A stretch of 64,000 bases of DNA, taken from the NCBI GenBank assembly GCA_036924285.1, contig JAYKYS010000001.1, forward strand, positions 2,764,501 through 2,828,500. The letters run 5' to 3'. How positions within the stretch are numbered: position 1 is the stretch's first letter; the number at the start of each line of letters is the position of its first letter. Both the position numbers and the translations under genes were made by a program. Below, one piece after another: positions 30,736 to 41,286 of the stretch. Below the pieces are notes generated by a model. It did no database searches and was not told the DNA's origin. It saw only the letters and a list, made by a program, of their open reading frames with translations. The stretch comes from Asterella californica (Eukaryota; Streptophyta; Marchantiopsida; Marchantiales; Aytoniaceae).

Positions 30736-32815
30736 ATAACTTGTGTACTACAGAAGTAGCAGAGAGAGCAGAAGATGTGATCTGTGGATACATTGAGTGT
30801 TACGAGATTGCGGAAAAAGAGCTTCCAGAAGACGAGAATACCGTCTTCCCTTCGGAAGATCCGACAGTTGGTCTTCCAGAAGACGAATCCGAACCAGAAG
30901 AAGCTCCCAAACTGGAATACTTTGGTGCCAGTGAGTACAGTCACACCGAAGGAATGGTAAACCCGGATGATCTTCAAGAGATGGAGGTTGCTCCTGGGAA
31001 GAAGCTGAAGCTTTCCAAGGTGATCGAGGGCCAGCAGTTGGAAGACTTTCGAGAACTTCTGACGGAGTTCCAGGATGTCTTTGCATGGACCATAGAAGAC
31101 ATGAAGGGCATACCTCGAGACTGGGAGAACATCGGATTGACTTGCTGGAGGGCGTTGTTCCTGCACGGCAGAGGCAGTATCGGCTCAACCCCAAGTACTC
31201 GCTTCTAGTGAAGGATCAGATCGACCAATACCTGAAGGCAGGAGTCATCTTCCCAGTACTTAGCAGTGAGTGGGTAGCTCCTATCGTCATCGTGCCGAAG
31301 AAGCAGACAGGGAAGATCCGAGTGTGTCAGGACTTCCGGAAGCTGAACTTGGCCACGAAGAAGGATCATCATCCTTTACCATTCACCGACTCTGTGTTAG
31401 ACCAGGTAGCAGGACATGAGTTCTACAGCTTCCTGGATGGGTATTCTGGGTACAACCAAGTTTCAATCAGAGAAGAAGACAAGTCGAAAACCACTTTCAC
31501 TACTGATTGGGGCACGTACGCGTACAATCAAATGCCGTTTGGTTTATGCAACGCACTCGCCACATTCCAGAGATTGATGATTACAATCTTCAAGGAGTAT
31601 CTTTGCACTTTCATGGAGATCTTCTTGGATGATTTTTGCGTGTTTGGATCGAAAGAAGATCACTTGATATTTCTAAGGAAGTGTTTTCTGAAGTGTAGAG
31701 AACATCGTTTGGCTCTTCACCCTGAGAAGTGCTTCTTTGGTATGTCAGAGGGAATCTTGCTAGGACATAGAATTTCCGGAAGAGGTATAGAAGTCGACTG
31801 TGCTAAGGTGGAAGTTATCATGAAACTTCACCCACCTGCTAATCTGACTCAGTTGAGAAGCTTCCTGGGCAACGTAGGATACTACAGGAGGTTTATTGAC
31901 ATGTACGCAGAGGTAGCAAGAAGACTCACTAAGTTGCTGAAGAAGGACGAACCATACATTTGGTCTTCTGAGCAGCAAGAAGCATTCGAAGAAATGAAGA
32001 GACTTCTATCGGAATCCCTTATCCTAAGGCCACCTGATTGGGAAAGAGTCTTTCATATCTATGTGGATGTTTCTGCTTTCGCCATAGGGGTGGTGTTGAG
32101 TCAGAAAGATGAGAAGAAGAAGGATTATTCTATCTACTATGCGGGAAGACAACTCAATGATGCAGAGAAGAAGTACTCGACAACTGAAAGGGAGTGTCTT
32201 GGCATGATTTACTCCTGTAGGAAGTTTAGACACTATCTTCTAGCAAACCCGTTTGTCTTCTATGTGGATCATTTTTCTTTGAAACATCTTGTAAAGAAAG
32301 CAGATTTGTCTGGGAGGATTTGTCTGGGAGCTAGGTGGATTCTCCTACTTCAGGAATTTACTTACACAGTTGAGTACAGGTCTGGAAGACAACATGTTAA
32401 TGCTGACTACCTATCCAGATTAGAGACAGAACGACGAGAAGATGAAGTGGAAGACGAGTTTCCTAACGAGAAGTTGTTTTCAGTTTTCGCAGAGACACTT
32501 TCATCTGAGGGGGGGCGTACCGCCTGCTTCCTAGAAGACGAGACTAGATCTTCTGATCCAGTCTTTGCGACTTCCACAGAAGAGTCGATCTTCAAGGACT
32601 TGAGGAAGTTCTTGGAAGACCAACAGTACCTCGAGGGATTGGATGCGGAGCAGAAGGCTGTCTTCTTATACAAGGCAGGTCCTTATGCCATCTTCCAGGG
32701 TATCATGTTTCGGAAGGGACATGACGAGAAGCTAAGGAGGTGCCTTGAGCCTTCAGAGATTAAACCAGTGATCACAAGTCTTCACTACGAAGATGCTGGG
32801 GTCACTACGGGCTGA
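30729..32815 (+). pseudogene. Reverse transcriptase and RNase H of element D, frameshifted
   Basis: The piece 30729-31208 is in one frame and 31085-32815 in another. The second holds VRVCQDFRKLN-like sequence, FLDGYSGYNQV, MPFGLCNALATFQ and the active-site box FLDDFCVFG near 31622, then RNase H with IYVDVSAFAIGVVLSQ and TERECLGMIY. In the first RNase H block TDAS has become VDVS. There is a small internal duplication near 32305-32335. The frame ends at 32815, with the integrase in another register. Confidence 0.85.
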
Positions 32816-32862
32816 AAACCACAATGAAGAAGATGTTAGACGTCGGATACTGGTGACCGATC

Positions 32863-33813
32863 ATGTACCGAGACACTTTTCAGGAGATCAGGAAGTGCGA
32901 TGCGTGCCAGAGGATGGGAAGACCGACAGCTATGACAAGGTGGCCTCTTACTCCCATTCTTCCGCTTGCTCCGTTCGAAAAGTGGGGGATCGACTTTGTG
33001 GGTCTTATCGTCCCGGTGGCGAGCAGAACACGAGCATGGTACATCTTAATAGCTACCGACTATGCTACCAAGATGGTGGAAGGCGAAGCCACACGAAAGA
33101 ACGATGCCGCAGTAGTAACCAGGTTCCTTTGGCACAACATCATCACTAGGTACAGATGTCCGCTGGAATTGGTGTCAGATAGGGGTACTCATTTCTTAAA
33201 TGAGACTATCTCCCTCCTGACCCAATACTTCAGGATTAAGCATCGGAAGACGACGTCGTACAACCCGAAAGCGAATGGACTGACGGAGAAGTCGAACGGT
33301 CTTTTGTGTAACATCCTGAAGAAGGTAACTGTTAACCATGCGTATGACTGGGACACGAAATTGCCATCTGTGTTATGGGCTTTCCGGATTTTACCTAAAG
33401 TCACAATCCAGAAGACGCCTTTCTACCTTACTTATGGCATGACACCTATTGTGCCCATTGAGTTAGAGGTCCCAACATACCGGTTAGCCTTCTCCGAACG
33501 CATGGGAGAAGAAGAAAGCCAGGAGCAGCGTCTTCTGAATTTCGTAGAGGTTGAAGAAGACAGGAATGCAGCTTTGGAGAAGACATACGAGGTACAAGCG
33601 CAACGTAAAGTGAACTATGATAGTAAGCTGAGGAAGGTGACCGTCCTAGATGGGGACTTAATTCTTCTCTATGACAACCGACACCTTAAGTTCCCCGGGA
33701 AACTTCATCTTCGCTGGATGGGTCCTTACCGCGTCTTGGAGGTCTTTGACAATGGCTCCTTGCAGTTGGAAGAGTTGGACGGTACATTGATGACCACTCG
33801 TGTTAATGGGTGA
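32863..33813 (+). pseudogene. Integrase of element D, N-terminus lost to frameshift
   Basis: It opens inside the zinc site (CDACQRMGRPT), then has WGIDFVGLIV, ATDYATKMVEG, LVSDRGTHFLNE and NGLTEKSNG, so the D, D and E are present, and then a GPY/F module (LRWMGPYRVLEV). The HH part of the zinc site is in the preceding frame (32740-32860). There is no chromodomain before the polypurine tract. Confidence 0.85.
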
Positions 33814-33880
33814 CGCGTCAAGAAGTACTGGACGTGAACGCAAGTGCCGAGAACACTGATGTTTGTGGGGACGCAAACAT

Positions 33881-33895
33881 GTGAGGGTGGGCGTA
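33881..33895 (+). other. Polypurine tract of element D
   Basis: GTGAGGGTGGGCGTA immediately precedes the 3' LTR start TGTGGTGCC. It is less pure than usual, in keeping with an old copy. Confidence 0.5.
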
Positions 33896-34050
33896 TGTGG
33901 TGCCCACAAATTACAGGATTCACGAATTTTAAAAATTTTTAAGATTAATAACTTGTTTGTATAACTGAAGAAGCGTTGTTACTTAAGATTACTGCTTCCT
34001 TAGAGGGAAGATGATCTTATGAGCTTTTTAATAAGAAGTTGACTTCTTCG

Positions 34051-34160
34051 GAAGACGTCCGTCTTCCGGGCAGCGTCTTCTCAGTTGCGTCTTCGGAAGA
34101 CGGGAAGACGACGGAAGATGAGAAGACGGCGGAAGACACCTGTCTTCCGGAAGACAGCGA
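34051..34160. repeat. Cluster of GAAGAC/GTCTTC words near the start of the D LTR
   Basis: I count ten copies of GAAGAC or its complement in about 110 bp, several paired as inverted repeats such as GTCTTCGGAAGAC and GTCTTCCGGAAGAC. The corresponding stretch in the solo LTR (25330-25450) is equally dense. The role is unknown. Confidence 0.7.
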
Positions 34161-35936
34161 CCGCGAAGGCCTAACCACGAGTTTTCAGGTAAAACAGTAG
34201 GTGTACATACTAGGTAACACACATGTGGTAGGTAGGTCAGGAAAGACACCTAGGGTCGAAACCTCTAATCTGCGGGGAAGATGCGTAGGAAGCGCATTAG
34301 CGCATTCCAACTTCTCGCAGCATAGTGCGCTTGAGAAGATCGATTTACGAGAGTAGGCTTCGCGAGTGAGCATCGATTGAGCATCGACAGAGGAATCGAG
34401 TGAGGAGAGGACCAGTTGGCAGCTAGGCGAAGGGCGAGACTGAATTGCTGAAGCACGGACGGCAGAAAGCGAAGGCGTTGTTGTGAAGCTCCCGAGAAGC
34501 TGACATTGGAGAATCGCTGAGTAGAATCGAAGGTGGAATTGGAGCGTGGCCAGAGATTGACAGCGGAAGCAGTCGTGTGGAGTCGCATTGGAGCTAGGAC
34601 CAGAGCCAGAAGCGCGCGGGAGGTCGGAGGTAACTCGAGAAGCAGAAGAAGACTGTAGAGGTTCTTCCCACGTTCTTTCTCCCTTCCCACTTCTTCTCGC
34701 CTTTGTCTGGTATTCCTCGCGCTTCCCTGGTTGTGTGCAGGCAGCCTGATCGATTACCCCCACCCTCCATTCTTTCTATTGAGACATTGGGCACGGAAGC
34801 GCTGCCCAATTTCTGTCAGACATCTTCCTACTTCTTCCTAAGTTCAATTCGAGCTTCCCTACACCTCGTCCTCAAATTGACGATCTCAGCTATCAATTTC
34901 CCTACCCTACTACCTCTCTACCCCCGAAACCTTGAACAGAAGACGCTCCGGAAGATGGGAACATCTTCGGAAGACGCTTCTTAAACTTGATTGTCTTCGG
35001 AAGACGGTCTTCGGAAAACGGTCTTCGGAAGACTGTCTTCGGAAGTCAACTATAACCAAACCGTATCAAGAGTGGATTTGTGTTGCTTTTGTGTCAAGAG
35101 AGGCGTGGTACGAATCCCGAGTGGTGTGGTGAGTTGTTTTGTTATTTCGAGAAGTTGGAAGTCGGGAACTAGGGTGTGCCTCCCGGTCTTCCAAGCTTCC
35201 CAACTCCACATTTTCCTAGAGAGACTAGAAGACTGAAAGGCTGGCAAAATGAGCGAGAAGACGTGAGGGTCCATTTCGGGTCTCTTCTGTCCGACCCATA
35301 GCAGCCATTCCTTCTTCTTCCCAAACTTAGAAGAGAGTCGTGAGAATACTTGCTGGCAGAATCTGGAGAGAATGGTCGAGGGTCATGTCTTCCCACCGAG
35401 CAGCAAGCTTCTTCTGAGAGCGTATGAGAGGTCAGAAGTAAGAAGAACAGAGTGCAATTGTCTTGAGTCTGTTGTGAGGATAGATTGTGCGTAAGAAGAT
35501 GAAGACAAGTGAGACCAATGAAGGGAAGTCTGACTTCGGGAGGTCTTCCGAGAAAGACATTGAATCGGAAGCTGTCCCGAGTGTCTTCCCAGAGGCCACT
35601 GTCACCGCAGGAGCCCGCAACCATCTTCCGAACCTGTTATGCACTTGATGTTTCGTGAATCTTGTATCTTCTGATAGGAAGTAGGATGTAATGCAAGGTG
35701 GGTTGTCTTCTTGGTAATCCATGCGAGGCCTTGCTTAGATAGGATTGTATAGATATAGCTCGGAAGACGAGAGCTATCTAAGAAGTACTGTTAGAATCCC
35801 GGAAGATGGAGTAGCTGTCTTCTGGAAGACTAGTTTCGTCTTCTGAAAAGTAGAAGCTAGACTGTGAGCACTTGGGAAAGACTGAGCCTTCAGCTCATAG
35901 TAGGTGCTTGTGGCTTAGTGCAACAGATCTTCCAGT

Positions 35937-38023
35937 ATGTCGATGCATCCTCGAGGGTTGGTGTTACCAGCAGCAGAGTTGGCAGAGGCCACGTCTTTCC
36001 TCAAGGAGTTGGGTCTCGATTTCTTCCTATGGGATTGGAACCTCGCAGACCAGGGACTTCTGCGAGGTACCTGCGAAGGCAGGGGATGAACGGTTGGAAG
36101 ATAGAATCTTACCGAGAGCCGAAGAAGCGACTTCTGGCGAAGTTGTTTCTGCATCTCTTTCCCAAGGGGAAAGCGCAGAAGACAAGGTACTTAGGAGATC
36201 TGCACGTGGAGTTCCTGGAATCAGTGTGGGATGACAGAGTGCCCATCTACTGGGACGCGTACATCCACAACTATGTACAGACGGAGCTAGCGTACTTGAG
36301 TACCCCGGCGGGAGGACACTTGACACCCTTCCTCTGCTACTTGTATGTAGCCATGGGGGATCTTAGGGAAGATCAGCTGGCAGGGTATGGACCAACGGAG
36401 CGACAGGAGGTGAAGGAGGAGACCTCGGAAGACGACGACCGAGCGGCAGCCACAACGCCCCCTCCCACTCTGATGCCACAGCTGAGGCCCGGCTCTCACC
36501 AGAAGACGCTTCTGGTGAGGGAAGATGAGTCTAGTGGGTCGGAAGACGCCACGCCACCGAGGAAGATGGGTCCCAAAAGTGTACCGAGGACACCCATCTC
36601 CCTCATTCATTCAAGATCGGAGTCCGACTCGGAGGAAGAACTGCTGAGTACCCGATCGGAGCAGAAGACCGCTTCTGCAACACCTGGGAGTCTTCCGAAG
36701 ACTCCAGAAGACAAGAGAAGAAGAGATACTCCTACTGCGATGCGAGGAAGCGCAGTGAAGAGACCCGCTCCTGCCATGAGGGATCTTCCACCCCGGAAGA
36801 TGAGAAGGGTAGCTTCTTCTCGTGCGCAGAAGATGAAGGCCATTATGGTGGAAGAGGCTTCCTTGCCTCTGGAAGACGAAGTCGACACCGTGGAGCGAGT
36901 GGTGGAGATGAACTTGTCTTCCGTAGGAAGACGACTGGAGGAATTTAGCGCCTACTTCCAGAAGGAGATCCAGCCAGCTATGGAGTTGTTGGAGAAGAGA
37001 GCGAAGGCTCAGGAGAGGCCCTTGCAACTTGGATTCGGCCTGCGCACCTTGTTGCAACAGGGAGAAGACCAGAAGAAGACGGAGTCGCTGGAAGCTAGTC
37101 TCCGCACCACGGAGAAGCTCACAGCCAGGTACAAGGCGGAAGCAGCCGCTTCTGCCAAAGAGCTAGTGCAGCTTCGGAAGAGCAACCAAGAGTTGCAGGC
37201 GCGCGTGCAGCAGCGCGATCAAGAAGTCCTCCGAGTGCGAGAGAAGATCATCACCCTCGCAGAGGAGCAGACCACTTGGAAGACGCAACGAGAAGCCGCA
37301 GAAGCGCGAGTTGCAGTTGAGAAGACGCAGCGGGAAGCAACGGAGGCTTGTGCACAAGAGATGCTAGCACAGTCGGTGGAAGCGCTTCGGAAGAAGTTCA
37401 ACTTCACCGCGGGTAGGAAGCTACTTACCTTAGCTAGAGGATGGGACAGCGAGTCCAAGACAAGGTTGGTGGAATGCCGGGAGAGCATGTTCAGGTACTT
37501 AGATCGGCAGATAGAAGGAGTGAAGACACTTTATGGTCTTCCCTCGCTTCCGACACCTGCAACCGCATCTTCCCACGCTCTAGCACCATCGACTGGTTCC
37601 GGAATGGAGAAGGAGGAATTCGACCTCGCTGTGCACTTGATAGTAACAGCGTTGGAAGCCGGGAAGACACCGGAAGACGCCCCGGAAGACAAGCCGTCTT
37701 CTCAAGTATTCCGAGTGGAGGAAGCGACTTCCCCGGACCCCTGTGAGGTCGCCATGGTCCCTAGTCCCGCACCAGTGGCTCAGAAGACGGAAGAAGCACC
37801 GATCGATTCCGCTTCCCAGAAGACGCTTCTGTCTTTCGAAGCAGAAGCCGAAGTCGAGGAAGACGCAGAAGCAGGGACAGCAGAGCCAGCCAAGGACGAT
37901 GAGGAGGAAGCCACCTCAGTGACACCCGAGGTAACTGCAGGGCTTTCTAGCTTATCAGAAGCCGCGTTAGGAGCTCCGATAGGAGCAGATCAGGTAGAGA
38001 TTGCCACCGAGCAATCAGAGTAG
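35937..38023 (+). pseudogene. LTR-encoded coiled-coil protein, longest copy (3' LTR)
   Basis: From the MSMHPRG start at 35937 the frame is correct up to about 36060. There a deletion of about 200 bp relative to the 5' LTR shifts the register, and the rest runs open to 38023. An ATG-free extension in the later frame back to 35864 is accidental. The open part has FLHLFPKGKAQKTRYLG, YLYVAMGDLREDQLAGYG, an acidic serine-rich region, a basic patch (LPPRKMRRVASSRAQKMKA), a long glutamate/arginine-rich coiled coil (about 36900-37440), then a proline- and glutamate-rich tail. Domain order is kept in all LTR copies. It might be a nucleic-acid-binding or assembly protein, but I recognise no family. Confidence 0.7.
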
Positions 38024-39293
38024 TTAGTAACTCCATTGACTATTCCAAATTTAGTAGGACCAAAACATGCTATCTTAAGGATGGCAGTTTTCCATGTAAA
38101 AATAGTTAGGACACCATGTGGCAACATAGGTAGCGTAGGAGCAACAAGGTGGATGGCTAATTAGGAAGGGGAACCGCTTGCATGTGGGGTGACAACCTCC
38201 TGTCAGCGCCTCTCTCTCCTTGGTGGTCATCTCCCCTGGTTCTCATGGCAGCGACATAAGTAGGATCGAAGAGTAGGAGACAAAGTTCTAGAGTTCGATA
38301 GTTCTGTAGTTCTGCACACACATACCAATCTTACGGTGCAGGAGACAGATTAGACATTAGAAGTACATAGTGTACACTACACCCGTTGTTGGAAACATAC
38401 GAATAGTCTGGGAATACGCAGAAGGGGTCTGCATGCTCGTACCAGTAGTGGTTCGGAGATGTAGATGAGTAGTGGACAGTCTAGAGTAGGAAACGGCATC
38501 CTCGTGCAGTCTTGCTGGTTAGACAGACGTGTCGAGGAGTAGACGCAGGAAGTAGAGGGAGTGAGCTTCCCAATGCCATTGTGCCTTCTTCTCGGGGAAT
38601 AGATTGTGGATTTGAGTGCAGAAGCTTCGTTCATGTCTTCTGGGTGGTGGGTTTCCTTGAATTCGCTCCCGATTGTGCATAGGAAGTGTTCTTCTTGAGT
38701 GGCGGTGAATGTCAACAGTTGTGGAAGTGTAGCTTGACTCGTTCAGTAGAGCACTTGGGATCTGCGTACGAACGGTCTTATGGGTAAGGGATCCCAGAAG
38801 ACAGAGTAGTCAGAGCAGCGAAGTGAAGAAGAAAGAAGTCTTCTTCCCGCAACAGAAGACGACATCCTCGAGTAGAAGACGGTGCAACAGTACTCACGTT
38901 TGTTGTCTTCCTCCCCAAACTATTACAAGCAGGGATGGCTTGTTAGTCAGGATCCGGACTAGAAGCCAGTCGGAATCTTAATTGCCTCTTTTCATCTTGT
39001 TTTCTCTTGTTTGGATTTTCTTATCTTCCCCATCTTCTCCCATCTTTCCCATCTTCTTACCTTCTTCTAATGAGTTTCCGAGACTTCTATTGAGCTTCCG
39101 TGAAGGTGAATGTCGTTGTAGTGCTGCAGGAAGACCATTTCCTTAGGCAGAAGCCTGAGAAGGCTACAGGCGGCATACACCTTGTGATTGATCTAACCCG
39201 TTGTAATGTGAGTGTGAGAATAAGGTGTAACGACCGTTGCTAGTCGACTTCTGCGAAGCAAGACAGCCTTCTGGAGGTGTGAGAAGACGAGCT

Positions 39294-39297
39294 GAAC
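39294..39297. other. Target-site duplication of element C (pair at 46797-46800)
   Basis: GAAC flanks both ends. The uninterrupted host sequence (minus strand at 4205-4220) reads GCTGAACCCCCAG, so the duplication is exactly four bases. Confidence 0.8.
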
Positions 39298-39430
39298 TGT
39301 CACACCACAAGTATCCCATTATTTGTGTGTATGTTTATATATATTTCATTAGGTGTGACTATCTTAAAGGTTATTCTAGTTTGAAGATCTAAATTTAGAG
39401 TGATCAAAAGTAGTCATAACTAGCTGAGAT

Positions 39431-39445
39431 AGTTATAACTAAGTT
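39431..39445. promoter_or_regulatory. 15-bp motif shared by the LTRs of A, B and C (copy in C)
   Basis: AGTTATAACTAAGTT, repeated in the right LTR at 46131-46145. It lies about 370 bp upstream of the TATA box, farther than in A. Confidence 0.45.
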
Positions 39446-39645
39446 GAGGAAACTATTAGAGGTTCCACTATGGCACTATAGGACAAGTGCGGAGCTCTAA
39501 ATATGCTTTCCAAAAGTATGTAACTTTGTTGACCATCACTGATTGGATGCATGATGAAAAGTCATGCACAAAGATCTAAAGATGCTCCTCAAAAGACGTA
39601 TTAGTGTGTTGTCGTCTTCCGATTGGATAGCGTGGAAAGTTAACA

Positions 39646-39688
39646 CTTTACAAAAGCTAAAGTAAGAGAATCTCTTACTTTTGTAAAG
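39646..39688. repeat. Inverted repeat in the LTR of C
   Basis: CTTTACAAAAG, four extra bases, AGTAAGAGA, then the complement TCTCTTACTTTTGTAAAG. This gives an 18-bp stem with a 4-base bulge. In the right LTR one base change (CCCTTACT) weakens it. Confidence 0.65.
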
Positions 39689-39815
39689 TAAAACAAGTAA
39701 TGTGTGTGCTATTCTTAAAGTGTTAGTAGCCTTTAGAGTTTTACTATTTTGGATCGCGCACTTATCATGAGGTAACGTAACTTAGTGAAAGTTACCACGG
39801 TAAGAAGTTGTAGAG

Positions 39816-39823
39816 TATATAAG
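39816..39823 (+). promoter_or_regulatory. TATA box of the element C LTR
   Basis: TATATAAG followed by GAGGAG, as after the TATA box of A. The right LTR copy is at 46516-46523. Confidence 0.55.
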
Positions 39824-40099
39824 GAGGAGTTGAGAAGGTGGAAGACACTCTCATTTTCCTGACTGTAAGTAAAGTGAGCATTGGAGACCTTGGGAGTCCT
39901 TGAGTATTTTGCGATGGAATGTTGAGAGCGGGATTAGAACTTGTGTGCAGGAACGCTATTAGAGGGACTGATGTGACCATACGGGTCAGAGAGTTGAGTA
40001 AAGTGAGCATGGGTGTACTTAAATCTTTGTAATTAGGGTGCACTAGTAATCCTAGTCATCTGAGGTACCCCTGGGTGAGAGACAGGCCGGCTTACATTT

Positions 40100-40117
40100 T
40101 GGTTCCGTTGCCGGGAC
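40100..40117 (+). other. Primer-binding site of element C
   Basis: TGGTTCCGTTGCCGGGAC, identical to element A and three bases after the LTR. tRNA-Asp-like. Confidence 0.7.
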
Positions 40118-40156
40118 CTCGATACAAAGATTTGTATTTAGTTGTTAGTACAGTTC

Positions 40157-40363
40157 ATGTCTGTTTTTGAGCATGAGTTCAGAACCTTTGTACATACACC
40201 ATGTTATAGAGGGCAAGATAAGCTTTCCAATAAGCTTGATATCTCCGAGAGATCAATTGTAAGGAGAGAGTTATGTCTTTCGGAAGTTAAGGAGGTTTTT
40301 CGGTATCAAATAGTGAGCTCTCGGGAAGGAGTTTACAGTCCTTTTCATATTTTCAGTTTTTAG
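40157..40363 (+). CDS. Leader reading frame of element C (68 residues), doubtful
   Basis: It sits where A1 sits in element A. It starts MSVFEHEFRTFVHT and is preceded by VQF, as in A1 (RVQFYIRQKE). After that I cannot align it to the small-peptide family, and it lacks the PFV-x-PVV core. It may be a diverged or shifted copy, or chance. Confidence 0.3.
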   Translation: MSVFEHEFRTFVHTPCYRGQDKLSNKLDISERSIVRRELCLSEVKEVFRYQIVSSREGVYSPFHIFSF

Positions 40364-40686
40364 AGTTAGACCTTGAAATCTTCCATGCTGATAGCTTGCA
40401 AGATAAGCTATCTAGGCACCCAAATCATGAGTGAATTGGTCGAGTAGAACTGGAGTTATGGCATTCGAAGCGAAGGGGGGTCAAATCTGTTATATCGCTT
40501 GCTGAAGTAAAAGAGTGAAAGAATTTCAGAATTCTTGAGAGGGTTATGTTCGATCTCTGAGGCTCATGGTTGACAAGTTAAGCTTCTAGTTAGTAATGTG
40601 AGAGATTGCTAAGCGAGAAGATAGTCGAGTGATCAAAAGTGTCAAACAAACTATAGAGCGAGAGAGATGTATGACGGATCACCGTC
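40364..40686 (+). other. Leader of element C, no gene
   Basis: No frame of note. GATAAGCTATCTAGG and AAATCATGAG (about 40400-40435) resemble part of the 190-bp repeat unit in the leader of A. Confidence 0.4.
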
Positions 40687-41151
40687 ATGGAAGGACAGCA
40701 AGAGTGGAAATTGAGGTTGAGCAAGATCCCTCAAGGCTATGCGGTGATAGTTACCGTTGATCTGGCGAAAGGAGAATTTCGACTAGAATTTGAGGAAGAA
40801 GCAGAGAGTAGTCGTAAGAACCAGGAGAAGAACTCGAGGTGCTTTTTGTGTGGAGAAGAAGGACATAAAGTGAGCAAGTGTCCTACGAAGAATAGACTTT
40901 TGCGTGAGCGAAGAGGGTTGGTCGACTTAAGCTTACACATAGGTCCTTCTTCCCCTAGACAAGGCGTCATTGACCCTACAACCTTTTGTCCTAGATGTGG
41001 AGTGGACGGGATTCCAGTTGAGCACGAGTGTAGCGCAGTGGTTGCTTTGCTAGAAACTGTAGCCGAAGGTCTCGAGAGAAGGTTGAGTGTAGAAACGGAA
41101 CGAGTGAAGACCTCTAGCGAGGATGGAGATAGTCTGTCACACGAGAGATAA
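40687..41151 (+). CDS. Accessory zinc-knuckle protein of element C (154 residues, intact)
   Basis: Homologue of 10226-10702 in element A. The N-terminus EWKLRLSKIPQGYAVIVTV aligns with DWKVRLRNLPQGLDVIVSV. A zinc knuckle CFLCGEEGHKVSKC, the block VDLSLHIGPSSP and the second cluster CPRCGVDGIPVEHEC follow in the same order. The frame is intact although gag-pol in the same element is broken. The two proteins differ at many positions but keep every cysteine and histidine, which suggests selection on the protein. An RNA- or DNA-binding role is inferred. Confidence 0.75.
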   Translation: MEGQQEWKLRLSKIPQGYAVIVTVDLAKGEFRLEFEEEAESSRKNQEKNSRCFLCGEEGHKVSKCPTKNRLLRERRGLVDLSLHIGPSSPRQGVIDPTTFCPRCGVDGIPVEHECSAVVALLETVAEGLERRLSVETERVKTSSEDGDSLSHER

Positions 41152-41152
41152 G

Positions 41153-41227
41153 ATGACCATGAGGGTCAAACTTATTCGAACCTTTGGAGAGGAGAGAGCT
41201 CAACGGGGAAATTGTGGATTGCGGTGA
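41153..41227 (+). pseudogene. Trace of the A2-type small peptide in element C
   Basis: One base after the zinc-knuckle stop an ATG opens a 24-codon frame with MRVKLIRTFGEERAQ, matching MRLRLMITLGEEMAQ of A2. It then loses the pattern and stops. The PFV-x-PVV half is missing, so this is a remnant. Confidence 0.5.
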
Positions 41228-41286
41228 AGTGCGATCTTCACATCCGCAAGCAGTTCCTTGAGTAAGAAGAAGAAAAGAAGAGAAGA

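Larger units (their letters stand above)
33896..39297 (+). repeat. 3' LTR of element D, first part
   Basis: The longest uninterrupted D LTR stretch in the window. It begins TGTGGTGCCCAC and is cut by element C at 39297. GAAGAC/GTCTTC words are very dense at 34051-34160. The LTR protein frame runs 35937-38023. The stretch 38024-39297 is non-coding and matches 25602-26870. Confidence 0.88.
39298..40096 (+). repeat. Left LTR of element C
   Basis: It begins TGTCACACCACAAG and ends CGGCTTACA. The 15-bp shared motif AGTTATAACTAAGTT is at 39431-39445, a hairpin at 39646-39688 and a TATA box at 39816-39823. I see no heat-shock element. Confidence 0.95.

Noticed and set aside
35864..35936. Upstream extension of the long frame in the 3' LTR
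   Set aside because: The true MSMHPRG start at 35937 is in another register. The extension is open only because a deletion shifted the frame downstream.
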